Assembly (NCBI GenBank): GCA_016875225.1
Contig: VGRW01000002.1
Span: 1-64,000, forward strand
Direction: 5' to 3'
Origin: Deltaproteobacteria bacterium
Lineage (GTDB): Bacteria > Myxococcota_A > UBA9160 > SZUA-336
Length of the DNA: 64,000 nucleotides
Positions 1 through 7,430 of this stretch are shown here, one piece after another (positions within the stretch are counted from its first letter, which is position 1; every line of letters begins with the position of its first letter). The translations under genes and the position numbers were made by a program. The notes under the pieces were generated by a model. The model saw only the letters and a list, made by a program, of their open reading frames with translations. It ran no database searches and had not been told where the DNA came from.

Positions 1-58
1 GCTTCGGTTCGCGAATCAGGGGCGCCACTCGCTCCCAGTCCCGATCCGTGAGGTCCAC
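1..58 (-). CDS. Possible N-terminus of an IS5-type transposase, cut by the window edge
   Basis: Reading the minus strand from a GTG at 58 gives 19 codons that begin V-D-L-T-D-R-D-W-E-R and continue V-A-P-L-I-R-E-P before the edge. This resembles the conserved start of IS5/IS4-group transposases (pattern xDLTDxxWxxLxPLLPxP, the DUF4096-type N-terminal domain). A GGGGGAGG tract just upstream on the same strand (about 62-69) can serve as ribosome binding site, though it is only about 3 nt from the GTG. The rest of the element lies outside the window, and I could not define a terminal inverted repeat in 59-159. The assignment rests on a short match and could be coincidence. Confidence 0.45.
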   Translation of the reverse strand, partial: MDLTDRDWERVAPLIREPK

Positions 59-159
59 GCACCTCCCCCTTCGAAAGGGGAGACGAGTCTCGCGTCAGCA
101 CCCGCTGCCCGAACTCGCGTTGGCTACACCGTAGCGCAACATCTATTTTGGGACCGCTT

Positions 160-1323
160 CTAGTCCTTCGGCAGGTGCAGGATGCGCTCGGCGATGATGT
201 TCTTCTGGATGTTGGGCGTGCCGCCGCCGATCACCACTTCCGGCCAGTTGAGCGCGCCGGTCGCCCAGCGCCCGCCGTCGACGGCCTCGTCGGCGCCGCG
301 CACGTACTGGTGGGCGCTGCCCAGGAGCTCGAGTGCGAAGTCGCCCATTTCGACCTCGAGCTCGGCGCGGTGCAGCTTGTTCACGCTGGTCTCGCTGGAG
401 AGCGGCTCGCCGCGCAGCTGCTTGGTCAGGTAGCGCAGGCCGTTCAGGCGCATCGCCTCGATCTTCGCCTCGAAGACCGCGAGCTGCCTTCGCACGCGCG
501 CGTCCTTCGCGGCGGGCGCGCCGTTACGCGTGGTCTTCTTCGCCAGCTCCGCGAGCTCCTCGAGCTTGCGGAACATGGCGGTGACCTCGGCGATGCTGGA
601 GCGCTCGCTCGCCAGTGCCGATACCGTCACCTGCCAGCCCTGGCCCTCGGCGCCGAGCCGGTTCTCCACCGGGACGCGCACGTCGTTGAAGAACACCTCG
701 GCGAACATCGCCGTGCCCGACATGTTTTGGATCGGCCGCACCTCGATGCCCGGCGTCGACATCTCGACCAGCAGACACGTGATGCCGTCGTGCTTCGACT
801 GCGAGCTCGCGTCGGTGCGCACCAGCAGGATCATCCACTTCGACCACATCGCGATCGAGGTCCAGATCTTCTGGCCGTTCACCACGTACACGTCGCCCTC
901 GCGTTCGCCCTTGCACGAGAGCGCGGCGAGGTCGCTGCCGACCGCGGGCTCCGAGTAGCCGGTGCACCACTGGTACTTGCCGTCGAGGATGTCGGGGATG
1001 AAGCGCTGCTTCTGCGCTTCGGTTCCGTACTGCACGATCGACGGGCCCACCCAGGCCAGGCCCATGAAGCAGGTGCCGAGCGGCGGGGCGTGCCGCTTGG
1101 CCATCTCCTCCTTCAGGATCACCTGCTCGACGATTCCGCCCCCGCCGCCGCCGACCTCCTTGGGCCAGGAGAAGCCGACCCAGCGCTTCTCGCGCACCTT
1201 GCGGCTCCACTCCGCGATGAAGGCGAAGTCGTTGCGGTTGGCGTCCGCGGGCAGGTTCGCGTCGAGGAACGCGCGAACCTCGTCGCGGAAGGCCTCTTCT
1301 TCGGGCGTGAACTTGAAGTCCAT
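160..1323 (-). CDS. Acyl-CoA dehydrogenase (FadE-type), second of a pair
   Basis: This is a 387-residue FAD-dependent acyl-CoA dehydrogenase, expected to introduce the alpha-beta double bond in an acyl-CoA thioester and pass electrons to ETF. The N-terminus (MDFKFTPEEEAFRDEVR) is typical of the helical N-domain. The middle holds the family signature W-C-T-G-Y-S-E-P-A-V-G-S-D-L, and the C-terminal domain ends with GGGTPNIQKNIIAERIL. The start ATG overlaps the stop of the upstream dehydrogenase by one base (TGATG), so the two are translationally coupled. An open frame continues far upstream of this ATG, but it is only the shadow of the neighbour. Such paired, dissimilar dehydrogenases often form alpha2beta2 enzymes in steroid or side-chain degradation; substrate is not readable here. 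Confidence 0.9.
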   Translation of the reverse strand: MDFKFTPEEEAFRDEVRAFLDANLPADANRNDFAFIAEWSRKVREKRWVGFSWPKEVGGGGGGIVEQVILKEEMAKRHAPPLGTCFMGLAWVGPSIVQYGTEAQKQRFIPDILDGKYQWCTGYSEPAVGSDLAALSCKGEREGDVYVVNGQKIWTSIAMWSKWMILLVRTDASSQSKHDGITCLLVEMSTPGIEVRPIQNMSGTAMFAEVFFNDVRVPVENRLGAEGQGWQVTVSALASERSSIAEVTAMFRKLEELAELAKKTTRNGAPAAKDARVRRQLAVFEAKIEAMRLNGLRYLTKQLRGEPLSSETSVNKLHRAELEVEMGDFALELLGSAHQYVRGADEAVDGGRWATGALNWPEVVIGGGTPNIQKNIIAERILHLPKD

Positions 1324-2450
1324 CACAGGCCTCCGAGCCGGGCGACGCGCTCGTAGTGGAAGTCGGAATCGCCGAACGCCGGCCGGGCCCACTTCGAGCG
1401 CTTCAGGTAGAGCTGGATGTCGTACTCCGCGGTGTAGCCCACCGCGCCGTGCAGCTGCACGCCGTCGATGCCGATGCGGGCGAACGCGTCGCTGGCGTAG
1501 GCCTTCGCGAGCGACGCCGAGCGGGGCACCTCGGCCGGGCTCTCGCCGAGCGCCCAGGCCGCGTAGTAGAGCAGCGACTTGGTCGACTCGACGTCGACGT
1601 ACATCTCGGCCAGCGGGTGCTTCACGCCCTGGTACTTGCCGATCGGATGGCCGAACTGGATCCGGTCCTTCGCGTACTGGACGGTGAGCGCGAGCGCGGC
1701 TTCGGCGGCGCCGATCATCTCGCCGGTGGTCGCGATCGCGCCGCGGTCGAAGAGCCGCTCGATCGCGGGCCAGGCGCGGCCGGGCGGACCGAGCAGCGCG
1801 CTCTTCGGCACGCGAGCGCCGTCGAGCGCGAGCGTTCCGACGCGCTTGGTCTGGTCCATCGTCGCCTGGCTCGTCGCGCGCACGCCGGGCGCGCCGCCGT
1901 CGAGCACGGCCAGCGCGAGGTCCTCGGCGCCCGCGCCAGTGCGGAACGCGACCACGAACAGGTTCGCGGCGCCCGCGTCGGCGACGAAGTGCTTGCGGCC
2001 GGAGAGCAGGAACGAGTCGCCGTCGGGCTTGCCGAGCAGCGTGATGCCGGACGGCGCGATCAGGTCGCTCGCCTCGAGCAGCGCCAGCGTCCCGATCCGG
2101 GTGCCGTCGGCGAGCCCGGGCAGCCAGCGCGCCTTCTGCTCCTCGCTTCCCGAATCGAGGATCGCGGCGGCCGCGAGCGTGGTCGAGACGAGCGGCGATG
2201 GGAACAGCGAGCGCCCGGTCTCTTCGAGCAGCACGACGAAGTCGATCCAGGAGAGGCCCGCCCCGCCGAACGCCTCGGGAATCGTGAGGCCGAGCCAGCC
2301 GAGCTCCGCGAGCTCCGACCAGAGCTCGACCGAGTAGCCCGGCTCGGTCGCCATGAGCTTTCGCACCTGCTCGAGCGGGCAGCGCGCGTCGAGCAGCTTT
2401 CGCACCTCGGCGCGCAGCAGGTCCTGTTCCTCGGAGAAGCCGAAATCCAT
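1323..2450 (-). CDS. Acyl-CoA dehydrogenase-like protein, first of a pair
   Basis: A 375-residue acyl-CoA dehydrogenase family protein, transcribed ahead of the 160-1323 gene and coupled to it. It starts MDFGFSEEQDLLRAEVRKLL, has the helical N-domain with the segment E-A-F-G-G-A-G-L-S-W, and a C-terminal domain containing D-G-V-Q-L-H-G-A-V-G-Y-T. The Y-S-E-P-x-A-G-S-D-L flavin/substrate signature of the partner is replaced by a degenerate L-L-E-A-S-D-L. This suggests it is the divergent subunit of a heteromeric enzyme, as in mycobacterial FadE28/FadE29-type pairs (inference). A GAGG ribosome binding site lies about 7 nt before the ATG. The gene faces away from nrdJ, so 2451-2906 serves two directions. 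Confidence 0.85.
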   Translation of the reverse strand: MDFGFSEEQDLLRAEVRKLLDARCPLEQVRKLMATEPGYSVELWSELAELGWLGLTIPEAFGGAGLSWIDFVVLLEETGRSLFPSPLVSTTLAAAAILDSGSEEQKARWLPGLADGTRIGTLALLEASDLIAPSGITLLGKPDGDSFLLSGRKHFVADAGAANLFVVAFRTGAGAEDLALAVLDGGAPGVRATSQATMDQTKRVGTLALDGARVPKSALLGPPGRAWPAIERLFDRGAIATTGEMIGAAEAALALTVQYAKDRIQFGHPIGKYQGVKHPLAEMYVDVESTKSLLYYAAWALGESPAEVPRSASLAKAYASDAFARIGIDGVQLHGAVGYTAEYDIQLYLKRSKWARPAFGDSDFHYERVARLGGL

Positions 2451-2629
2451 GCCGCGTCCTCACGTCCTAGTCGGCGGCGATCATCTCACGGTTCGGAGCA
2501 TGGTTCAGGGCGGCCCGCGGCCCCGGAGATGAAACCCGAGTGTTCTCGCGCGCTTGCGGGAACGGCCCCGAGACGGGCCCGCGTGGAACCACATGAGGGG
2601 GATCCCCGCCGGTCTGGAAACCCTAGAAA

Positions 2630-2676
2630 ACTCAACATCTTGGAGATCAGACTCCGATACACTCAACATCTTGTGG
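2630..2676 (+). promoter_or_regulatory. Tandem NrdR boxes upstream of nrdJ
   Basis: Two identical 10-base cores CAACATCTTG at 2633-2642 and 2664-2673 fit the core CwAtATaTwG of the NrdR box (16-bp boxes 2630-2645 and 2661-2676). Their centres are 31 bp apart, the roughly three-turn spacing typical of paired NrdR sites. The next gene on this strand is a ribonucleotide reductase, the usual NrdR target. The boxes end just upstream of a good -35 element. The nrdR gene itself is not in the window. Confidence 0.75.
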
Positions 2677-2685
2677 TGTTGCACG

Positions 2686-2714
2686 TTGACCCGACCCCAG
2701 GCCAGGAGTACAAA
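2686..2714 (+). promoter_or_regulatory. Predicted sigma-70-type promoter of nrdJ
   Basis: TTGACC at 2686-2691, a 17-bp spacer and TACAAA at 2709-2714 give a near-consensus housekeeping promoter. Transcription would start near 2721, leaving a leader of about 185 nt before nrdJ. It lies 10 bp downstream of the second NrdR box, which makes repression by NrdR plausible. Confidence 0.55.
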
Positions 2715-2863
2715 GAATCTCCGGGATTCAAGGATTCTTCCTCGGCAGCCAGGGGGGCTACGGGCGGCAGAGGGGAAGCGGGCGGAGCGCTCAGGAGGAG
2801 GGCTTTCGTCCGGGGGCCCTGAAGGTCAGGGCCTCTCCTTGGCCCGGAAATTCTCCGTTTTCG

Positions 2864-2898
2864 GGTTCCCAGGCGTGCGGTTTCCAGGCGAGCGGTTC
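2864..2898 (+). repeat. 15-bp tandem repeat before nrdJ
   Basis: Two imperfect copies of a 15-base unit (GGTTYCCAGGCGWGC) occur at 2864-2878 and 2879-2893, followed by the start of a third (GGTTC, 2894-2898). The array ends 8 nt before the GTG start of nrdJ, so it lies in the 5' leader where it could affect translation. Function unknown. Confidence 0.5.
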
Positions 2899-2906
2899 GG
2901 GGGGGT

Positions 2907-5714
2907 GTGAGAGTGGCGGAGTACCAGGCGATGACGGGCGGATCGGCGGGCGGCGGCGGCGCGAACGAGGGGAGCGTCCTGCGCGAGATTCCGATCCGCC
3001 GGCACTTCACGCGCGCGGGCGAGGACGTGTACGCGTCCGTCGAATGGGCCCGGCGCGCGGCGAAGATCAGCGCGGAGAACGGCGACGCCGTCTTCGAGCA
3101 GCCCGACGTCGAGGTGCCCGAGAGCTGGTCGGCCATCGCCACGAACATCGTCGCCTCGAAGTATTTCCGCGGGCATCTCGGTCAGCCTTCGCGCGAGTCG
3201 AGCGTGAAGCAGCTGATCGGCCGGGTCGTCGAGACGCTGCGCAAGTGGGGCCGAAGCGGCGGCTACTTCGCCGACGCCGAGCAGGAGCAGACCTTCGTCG
3301 ACGAGCTCACCTATCTGCTCCTGCACCAGAAGGTCTCGTTCAACTCGCCCGTCCGGTTCAACCTGGGCGTGGCCGATCCCGACGGGCGGCTGGTGCCGCA
3401 GCAGGCCAGCGCCTGCTTCATCAACTCGGTCGAGGACTCGATGACCTCGATCATGGACCTCGCGAAGACGGAGGCGCTGCTCTTCAAGGGCGGGTCCGGC
3501 GCGGGAACGAATCTGTCGACGATCCGCAGCTCGAAGGAGACGCTCGCGGGCGGGGGAATCGCCAGCGGCCCGGTCTCGTTCATGCGCGGCTTCGACTCGT
3601 TCGCGGGCGTGATCCGCTCCGGCGGCAAGACGCGGCGCGCCGCGAAGATGGTGATCCTGAACGCCGACCACCCCGACGTGCTCGACTTCGTGCGCTGCAA
3701 GGCCCAGGAAGAGACGAAGGCGTGGGCGCTGATCGACGCCGGCTTCGACGGGCGCTTCAACGTGCAGGGCGGCGCCTACGACTCGATCCAGTACCAGAAC
3801 GCGAATCACTCGGTGCGCGTCTCCGACGTGTTCATGAAGTCGGTGGTGAACGGCGGAACCTGGCAGACCCGCGCCGTCACGAGCGGCAAGGTGGTCGACA
3901 CGCTCCCGGCGCGCGACCTGATGCGCGAGATCGCGACGGCCGCGCACGTCTGCGGCGACCCCGGCCTGCAGTACGACACCACGATCAACCGCTGGAACCC
4001 GGTCAAGAACTCGGGCCGCATCAACGCCACCAATCCGTGCAGCGAGTTCATCTTCCTGGACGACACCGCGTGCAATCTCGCGTCGTTCAACCTGCTGAAG
4101 TTCGCCGACGAGTCGGGCACGTTCAGGACGGAGGACTTCGCGCAGGCGGTCGACACGATGATCCTGGCGATGGAGATCATCGTCGATCCGGCCGACTACC
4201 CGACGCCGAAGATCGCGAAGAACAGCCAGACGCTGCGGCCGCTCGGGCTGGGCTACGCGAACCTGGGCGCGCTGATCATGCTGAACGGCCTGGCCTACGA
4301 CAGCGACGAGGGCCGCAACCTCTGCGCCGCGATCACGTCGCTCATGACCGGGCGTTCCTACCACCGCTCGGCCGAGATCGCGGCGCGGATGGGTCCGTTC
4401 GCGGAGTACGAGAAGAACCGCGCGCCGTTCCTGGAAGTGATCGGCCTGCACAGCGAGTACGGCGATCGCGTGCCGGCCGAGGGCGTGCCGGGCGACCTGC
4501 ACCGCGCGGCGCGAGAGAGCTGGCACCGCGCGCTCGAGGCCGGGCGGCGCTCGGGCTTCCGCAACGCGCAGGTCACCGTGATCGCTCCGACCGGAACGAT
4601 CGCCTTCATGATGGACTGCGACACCACGGGGATCGAGCCGGACATCGCGCTCGTGAAGTACAAGCAGCTCGTCGGCGGCGGCATGCTGAAGATCGTGAAT
4701 CGCACCGTGCCGGCGGCGCTGGCGCGGCGGGGCTACTCGAAGACTCGGATGGAGGCGATCCTCGAATACATCAACGAGCACGACACGATCGAGGGCGCGC
4801 CCGGGCTCGAGCCCGAGCACCTGTCGATCTTCGACTGCGCGTTCACGTCGGCGCACGGCATGCGCTCGATCCACTACATGGGTCACATCCGCATGATGGC
4901 CGCTGCGCAGCCGTTCCTCTCCGGCGGAATCTCGAAGACCGTGAACCTGCCGAAAGAGGCGACGATCGCGGACATCGAGGAGGCGTACACGGAGGGCTGG
5001 CGGCTGGGGCTCAAGTCGCTCGCGGTCTACCGCGACGGCTCGAAGCGCACGCAGCCGCTGAAGACGAAGGCGGACGCGAGCGAGGCGAAGGCCGCGGTCG
5101 CGCTCGTCGCCGCGCCGGCGGCGGCCGAGCCGGAGCCGCGCCGACGCAAGCTCCCGGACGTGCGCAACGCGCGGACGCACAAGTTCTCGATCCAGGGCCA
5201 CGACGGCTATCTGACCGTCGGGCTGTACGAGGACGGCACGCCCGGTGAAGTGTTCCTGAAGATGTCGAAGGAGGGCTCGACCGTCTCGGGTCTGGTGGAC
5301 ACGATCGCGGTCATGACCTCGATCTCGCTGCAGTACGGCGTGCCGCTGAAGGCGCTGGTCGACAAGTTCAGCCACACGCGCTTCGAGCCCTCGGGCTACA
5401 CGCCCAACCCCGAGATCCCGTACGCGAAGTCGGTGACCGACTACGTATTCCGCTGGCTCGGTCTGAACTTCCCGACCGGCGAATCCGCGGGGAGCGACGA
5501 CGACGATCTGGCCGACGACGTGATCCTGGAGTCGCCCGCGCGCGCGAGCGGCGGCGAGCGCGTGGTCCCGATCCGCGGCGGAAGCGCGAGCGAGCCGCGC
5601 CGGAGCAGCAGCCAGGATGACGCGCCCGCGTGTCTCAGCTGCGGCTCGATCATGGTTCGCACGGGCACCTGCTACGGCTGCCCGAGCTGCGGCGAGTCCG
5701 GCGGCTGCGGCTGA
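2907..5714 (+). CDS. nrdJ: Adenosylcobalamin-dependent (class II) ribonucleoside-diphosphate reductase
   Basis: A 935-residue class II reductase that makes deoxyribonucleotides for DNA synthesis using a cobalamin-generated thiyl radical, needing neither oxygen nor an NrdB subunit. Cys170 (in ASACFINS) and Cys389 (in DTACNLASF) are the expected redox pair. Cys378 in N-P-C-S-E is the thiyl radical site, with Asn376 and Glu380 as catalytic partners. The C-terminal tail has a CxxC...CxxC cluster (CLSCGS and CPSCGE) that would bind zinc and relay reducing equivalents. GTG 2907 is used as start; an ATG eight codons later is possible. Tandem NrdR boxes and a promoter lie upstream. No nrdAB or nrdDG is present in the window. 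Confidence 0.95.
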   Translation: MRVAEYQAMTGGSAGGGGANEGSVLREIPIRRHFTRAGEDVYASVEWARRAAKISAENGDAVFEQPDVEVPESWSAIATNIVASKYFRGHLGQPSRESSVKQLIGRVVETLRKWGRSGGYFADAEQEQTFVDELTYLLLHQKVSFNSPVRFNLGVADPDGRLVPQQASACFINSVEDSMTSIMDLAKTEALLFKGGSGAGTNLSTIRSSKETLAGGGIASGPVSFMRGFDSFAGVIRSGGKTRRAAKMVILNADHPDVLDFVRCKAQEETKAWALIDAGFDGRFNVQGGAYDSIQYQNANHSVRVSDVFMKSVVNGGTWQTRAVTSGKVVDTLPARDLMREIATAAHVCGDPGLQYDTTINRWNPVKNSGRINATNPCSEFIFLDDTACNLASFNLLKFADESGTFRTEDFAQAVDTMILAMEIIVDPADYPTPKIAKNSQTLRPLGLGYANLGALIMLNGLAYDSDEGRNLCAAITSLMTGRSYHRSAEIAARMGPFAEYEKNRAPFLEVIGLHSEYGDRVPAEGVPGDLHRAARESWHRALEAGRRSGFRNAQVTVIAPTGTIAFMMDCDTTGIEPDIALVKYKQLVGGGMLKIVNRTVPAALARRGYSKTRMEAILEYINEHDTIEGAPGLEPEHLSIFDCAFTSAHGMRSIHYMGHIRMMAAAQPFLSGGISKTVNLPKEATIADIEEAYTEGWRLGLKSLAVYRDGSKRTQPLKTKADASEAKAAVALVAAPAAAEPEPRRRKLPDVRNARTHKFSIQGHDGYLTVGLYEDGTPGEVFLKMSKEGSTVSGLVDTIAVMTSISLQYGVPLKALVDKFSHTRFEPSGYTPNPEIPYAKSVTDYVFRWLGLNFPTGESAGSDDDDLADDVILESPARASGGERVVPIRGGSASEPRRSSSQDDAPACLSCGSIMVRTGTCYGCPSCGESGGCG

Positions 5715-5747
5715 GCTGCGGCTCCGATCCTCGTCGAAGGGAGCACC

Positions 5748-6311
5748 GTGAAAGCGAATCTCGCGCTCGTCGTCCTCGCGATCGCAGCAACCGCGATCTC
5801 CGCAACCGCGTCCGCACAGCAGCTCGAGCCCGGCCTCTGGGAAGTCAGCAGCAAGATGACGAGCGCCAGCGGAGAGCTCGAGAAGGCCACCGCCCAGATG
5901 CAGAAGGATCTGGCCGCCATGCCGCCCGAGCAGCGCAAGATGATGGAAGACATGATGGCCAAGCAGGGCATGAAGATGGGCGCGGGCGGCCCGGGCGAGA
6001 TGATCGCGAGGACCTGCATCACCGCGGAGATGATCGAACGCAACGAGATCCCGGCGCAGCAGGGCAAGTGCAAGACCACCGCGAAGCCGCGCTCCGGTAA
6101 CACCACGAAGATGAGCTTCGTCTGCACCGACCCGCCCTCGAGTGGAGAGGGCGAGTTCACCGTCGTTGGCCCGCAGGCCTACAGCTCGAAGATGGTGGTT
6201 CGCACGACCGCGCAGGGAAAGCCCGAGACGATGAACATGGATTCGTCCGGCAAGTGGCTCGGCGCGGACTGCGGGAGCAGCAAGCCGATGGCGTCGCCGG
6301 CGAGTCGCTAG
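5748..6311 (+). CDS. Secreted DUF3617-family protein
   Basis: A 187-residue protein with an N-terminal signal peptide (MKANLALVVLAIAATAISA, cleavage near ASA-QQ), followed by the L-E-P-G-L-W-E-V opening typical of DUF3617. Family members are periplasmic and of unknown function. A methionine-rich amphipathic stretch (residues about 60-85) and four cysteines after the signal (in ARTCITAEM, GKCKTT, SFVCTDP and GADCGSS) suggest two disulfides. The GTG start is preceded by AGGGAG. It lies 33 bp after nrdJ and could be co-transcribed, but no functional link is evident. Its last 4 bases overlap the convergent flavoprotein gene. Confidence 0.8.
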   Translation: MKANLALVVLAIAATAISATASAQQLEPGLWEVSSKMTSASGELEKATAQMQKDLAAMPPEQRKMMEDMMAKQGMKMGAGGPGEMIARTCITAEMIERNEIPAQQGKCKTTAKPRSGNTTKMSFVCTDPPSSGEGEFTVVGPQAYSSKMVVRTTAQGKPETMNMDSSGKWLGADCGSSKPMASPASR

Positions 6312-7429
6312 CCGTCGCTTCGAGAGCCGGGCGGGCGAAGCGCGTCGCGAAGCAACCGCCGACCGAGCCCGGTGTAGGGTTGCGCGACCATCAGCATGTC
6401 GGCCATCAGCAATCGCGCGCGCCGGCTACGGGCGGCGAGCGCCAGCGAGAAGTCGACGGTGCGAGGGCGGTAGAGGCGACGGGCGAGTCGTGCGCAGGCC
6501 TCGAGCTCGCCACCCGCGCCTTCGCTCCACCGCTCGGTGTAGAGAGCGGGCGCGGCGTCGGCGCCCGCCTCGTCGAGCGCGTCGGCGAGAAGCGCGGCCG
6601 AGTCGAGCGCGTGCTGGATGCCCTCGCCGCTGATCGCGTCGTTCGCGTTGGCCGCGTCGCCGATCAGCGCGAAGCGCGCGCCCGCGACGGGTCCCCCGCC
6701 GACGGGAATGCTCGCGGCGTAGGGCTCGCGCGCGAGCTCGAGGCTCCCCGGGTAGCGCTTGGCGAGCATCTCGACCACGCGCGCCGAGAGCTTCGCGCCG
6801 CTCTCGGCGCCGATCGGCGCGGCAACTCCGACCGAGCAGTGTCCGGGCCGCGGGAACACCCACAGGTAGCCCGCCCACTCGCGCACGAACTCGATGTAGA
6901 TCTCGCGTTCGTCCAGACCTTCGACGTGGAAGCCGGCCGTGGCGTAGCTCGCGGGGCCGCCGGGCTTGGCGCCCAGGAGCGAGCGGCGCACGATCGAAGC
7001 CGCCCCATCGGCGCCGACGACGAAGTCGTAGCGCGCCGAGTCGACCCGCGCGCCCGCAGCGTCGGCGGAGATCTGCCGCGCCCGTTCGACCCGAAGCTCC
7101 GCGCCGGCCTTGCGCGCGCGGTCGAGCAGGAGCGAGTCGAAGATCCGGCGCGAGAAGATCTCGATCGGGCGGGCGAGCGGTACGGTGAGCACGCGATCGC
7201 GTGGCCCGCGCATGCGCACGACCGAGGCGGGGCGACCCGAGCTCCGGATCGAGGCGAGCTCCGGGTACTTCTCGAACGCGCCCGGCGTGACTCCGCCTCC
7301 GCAGGGCTTCTCGCGCGGGTGGGAGGGATCGTAGATCGTGACCGCGAAGCCGGCGCGCGCGAGGCGCTCGGCGCAGAAGGCGCCGGCCGGGCCCGCGCCG
7401 ATGACCGCGACCGAACCCCGCGGGCTCAT
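6308..7429 (-). CDS. Geranylgeranyl reductase-family FAD-dependent oxidoreductase
   Basis: A 373-residue flavoprotein. The N-terminal Rossmann motif V-I-G-A-G-P-A-G-A binds FAD. It is followed by the K-P-C-G-G-G-V-T segment diagnostic of the geranylgeranyl-reductase group, which hydrogenates isoprenoid double bonds (lipids, quinones). A second FAD motif, A-L-I-G-D-A-A-N, lies near residue 240. It is the last gene of a minus-strand operon: its ATG is one base after the stop of the ETF-QO gene. The context with ETF-QO suggests membrane isoprenoid or quinone metabolism, but the actual substrate cannot be read from sequence. Confidence 0.8.
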   Translation of the reverse strand: MSPRGSVAVIGAGPAGAFCAERLARAGFAVTIYDPSHPREKPCGGGVTPGAFEKYPELASIRSSGRPASVVRMRGPRDRVLTVPLARPIEIFSRRIFDSLLLDRARKAGAELRVERARQISADAAGARVDSARYDFVVGADGAASIVRRSLLGAKPGGPASYATAGFHVEGLDEREIYIEFVREWAGYLWVFPRPGHCSVGVAAPIGAESGAKLSARVVEMLAKRYPGSLELAREPYAASIPVGGGPVAGARFALIGDAANANDAISGEGIQHALDSAALLADALDEAGADAAPALYTERWSEGAGGELEACARLARRLYRPRTVDFSLALAARSRRARLLMADMLMVAQPYTGLGRRLLRDALRPPGSRSDG

Positions 7430-7430
7430 G

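Noticed and set aside
160-2463. A single 767-residue fused dehydrogenase on the minus strand
   Set aside because: The upstream half is the wrong frame of the neighbouring dehydrogenase; the true start is ATG 1323.
2690-2800. Cobalamin riboswitch before nrdJ
   Set aside because: Only GCCAGGAG resembles part of a B12 box; the rest of the box and the conserved core helices are not visible. The enzyme also uses B12 and does not make or import it.
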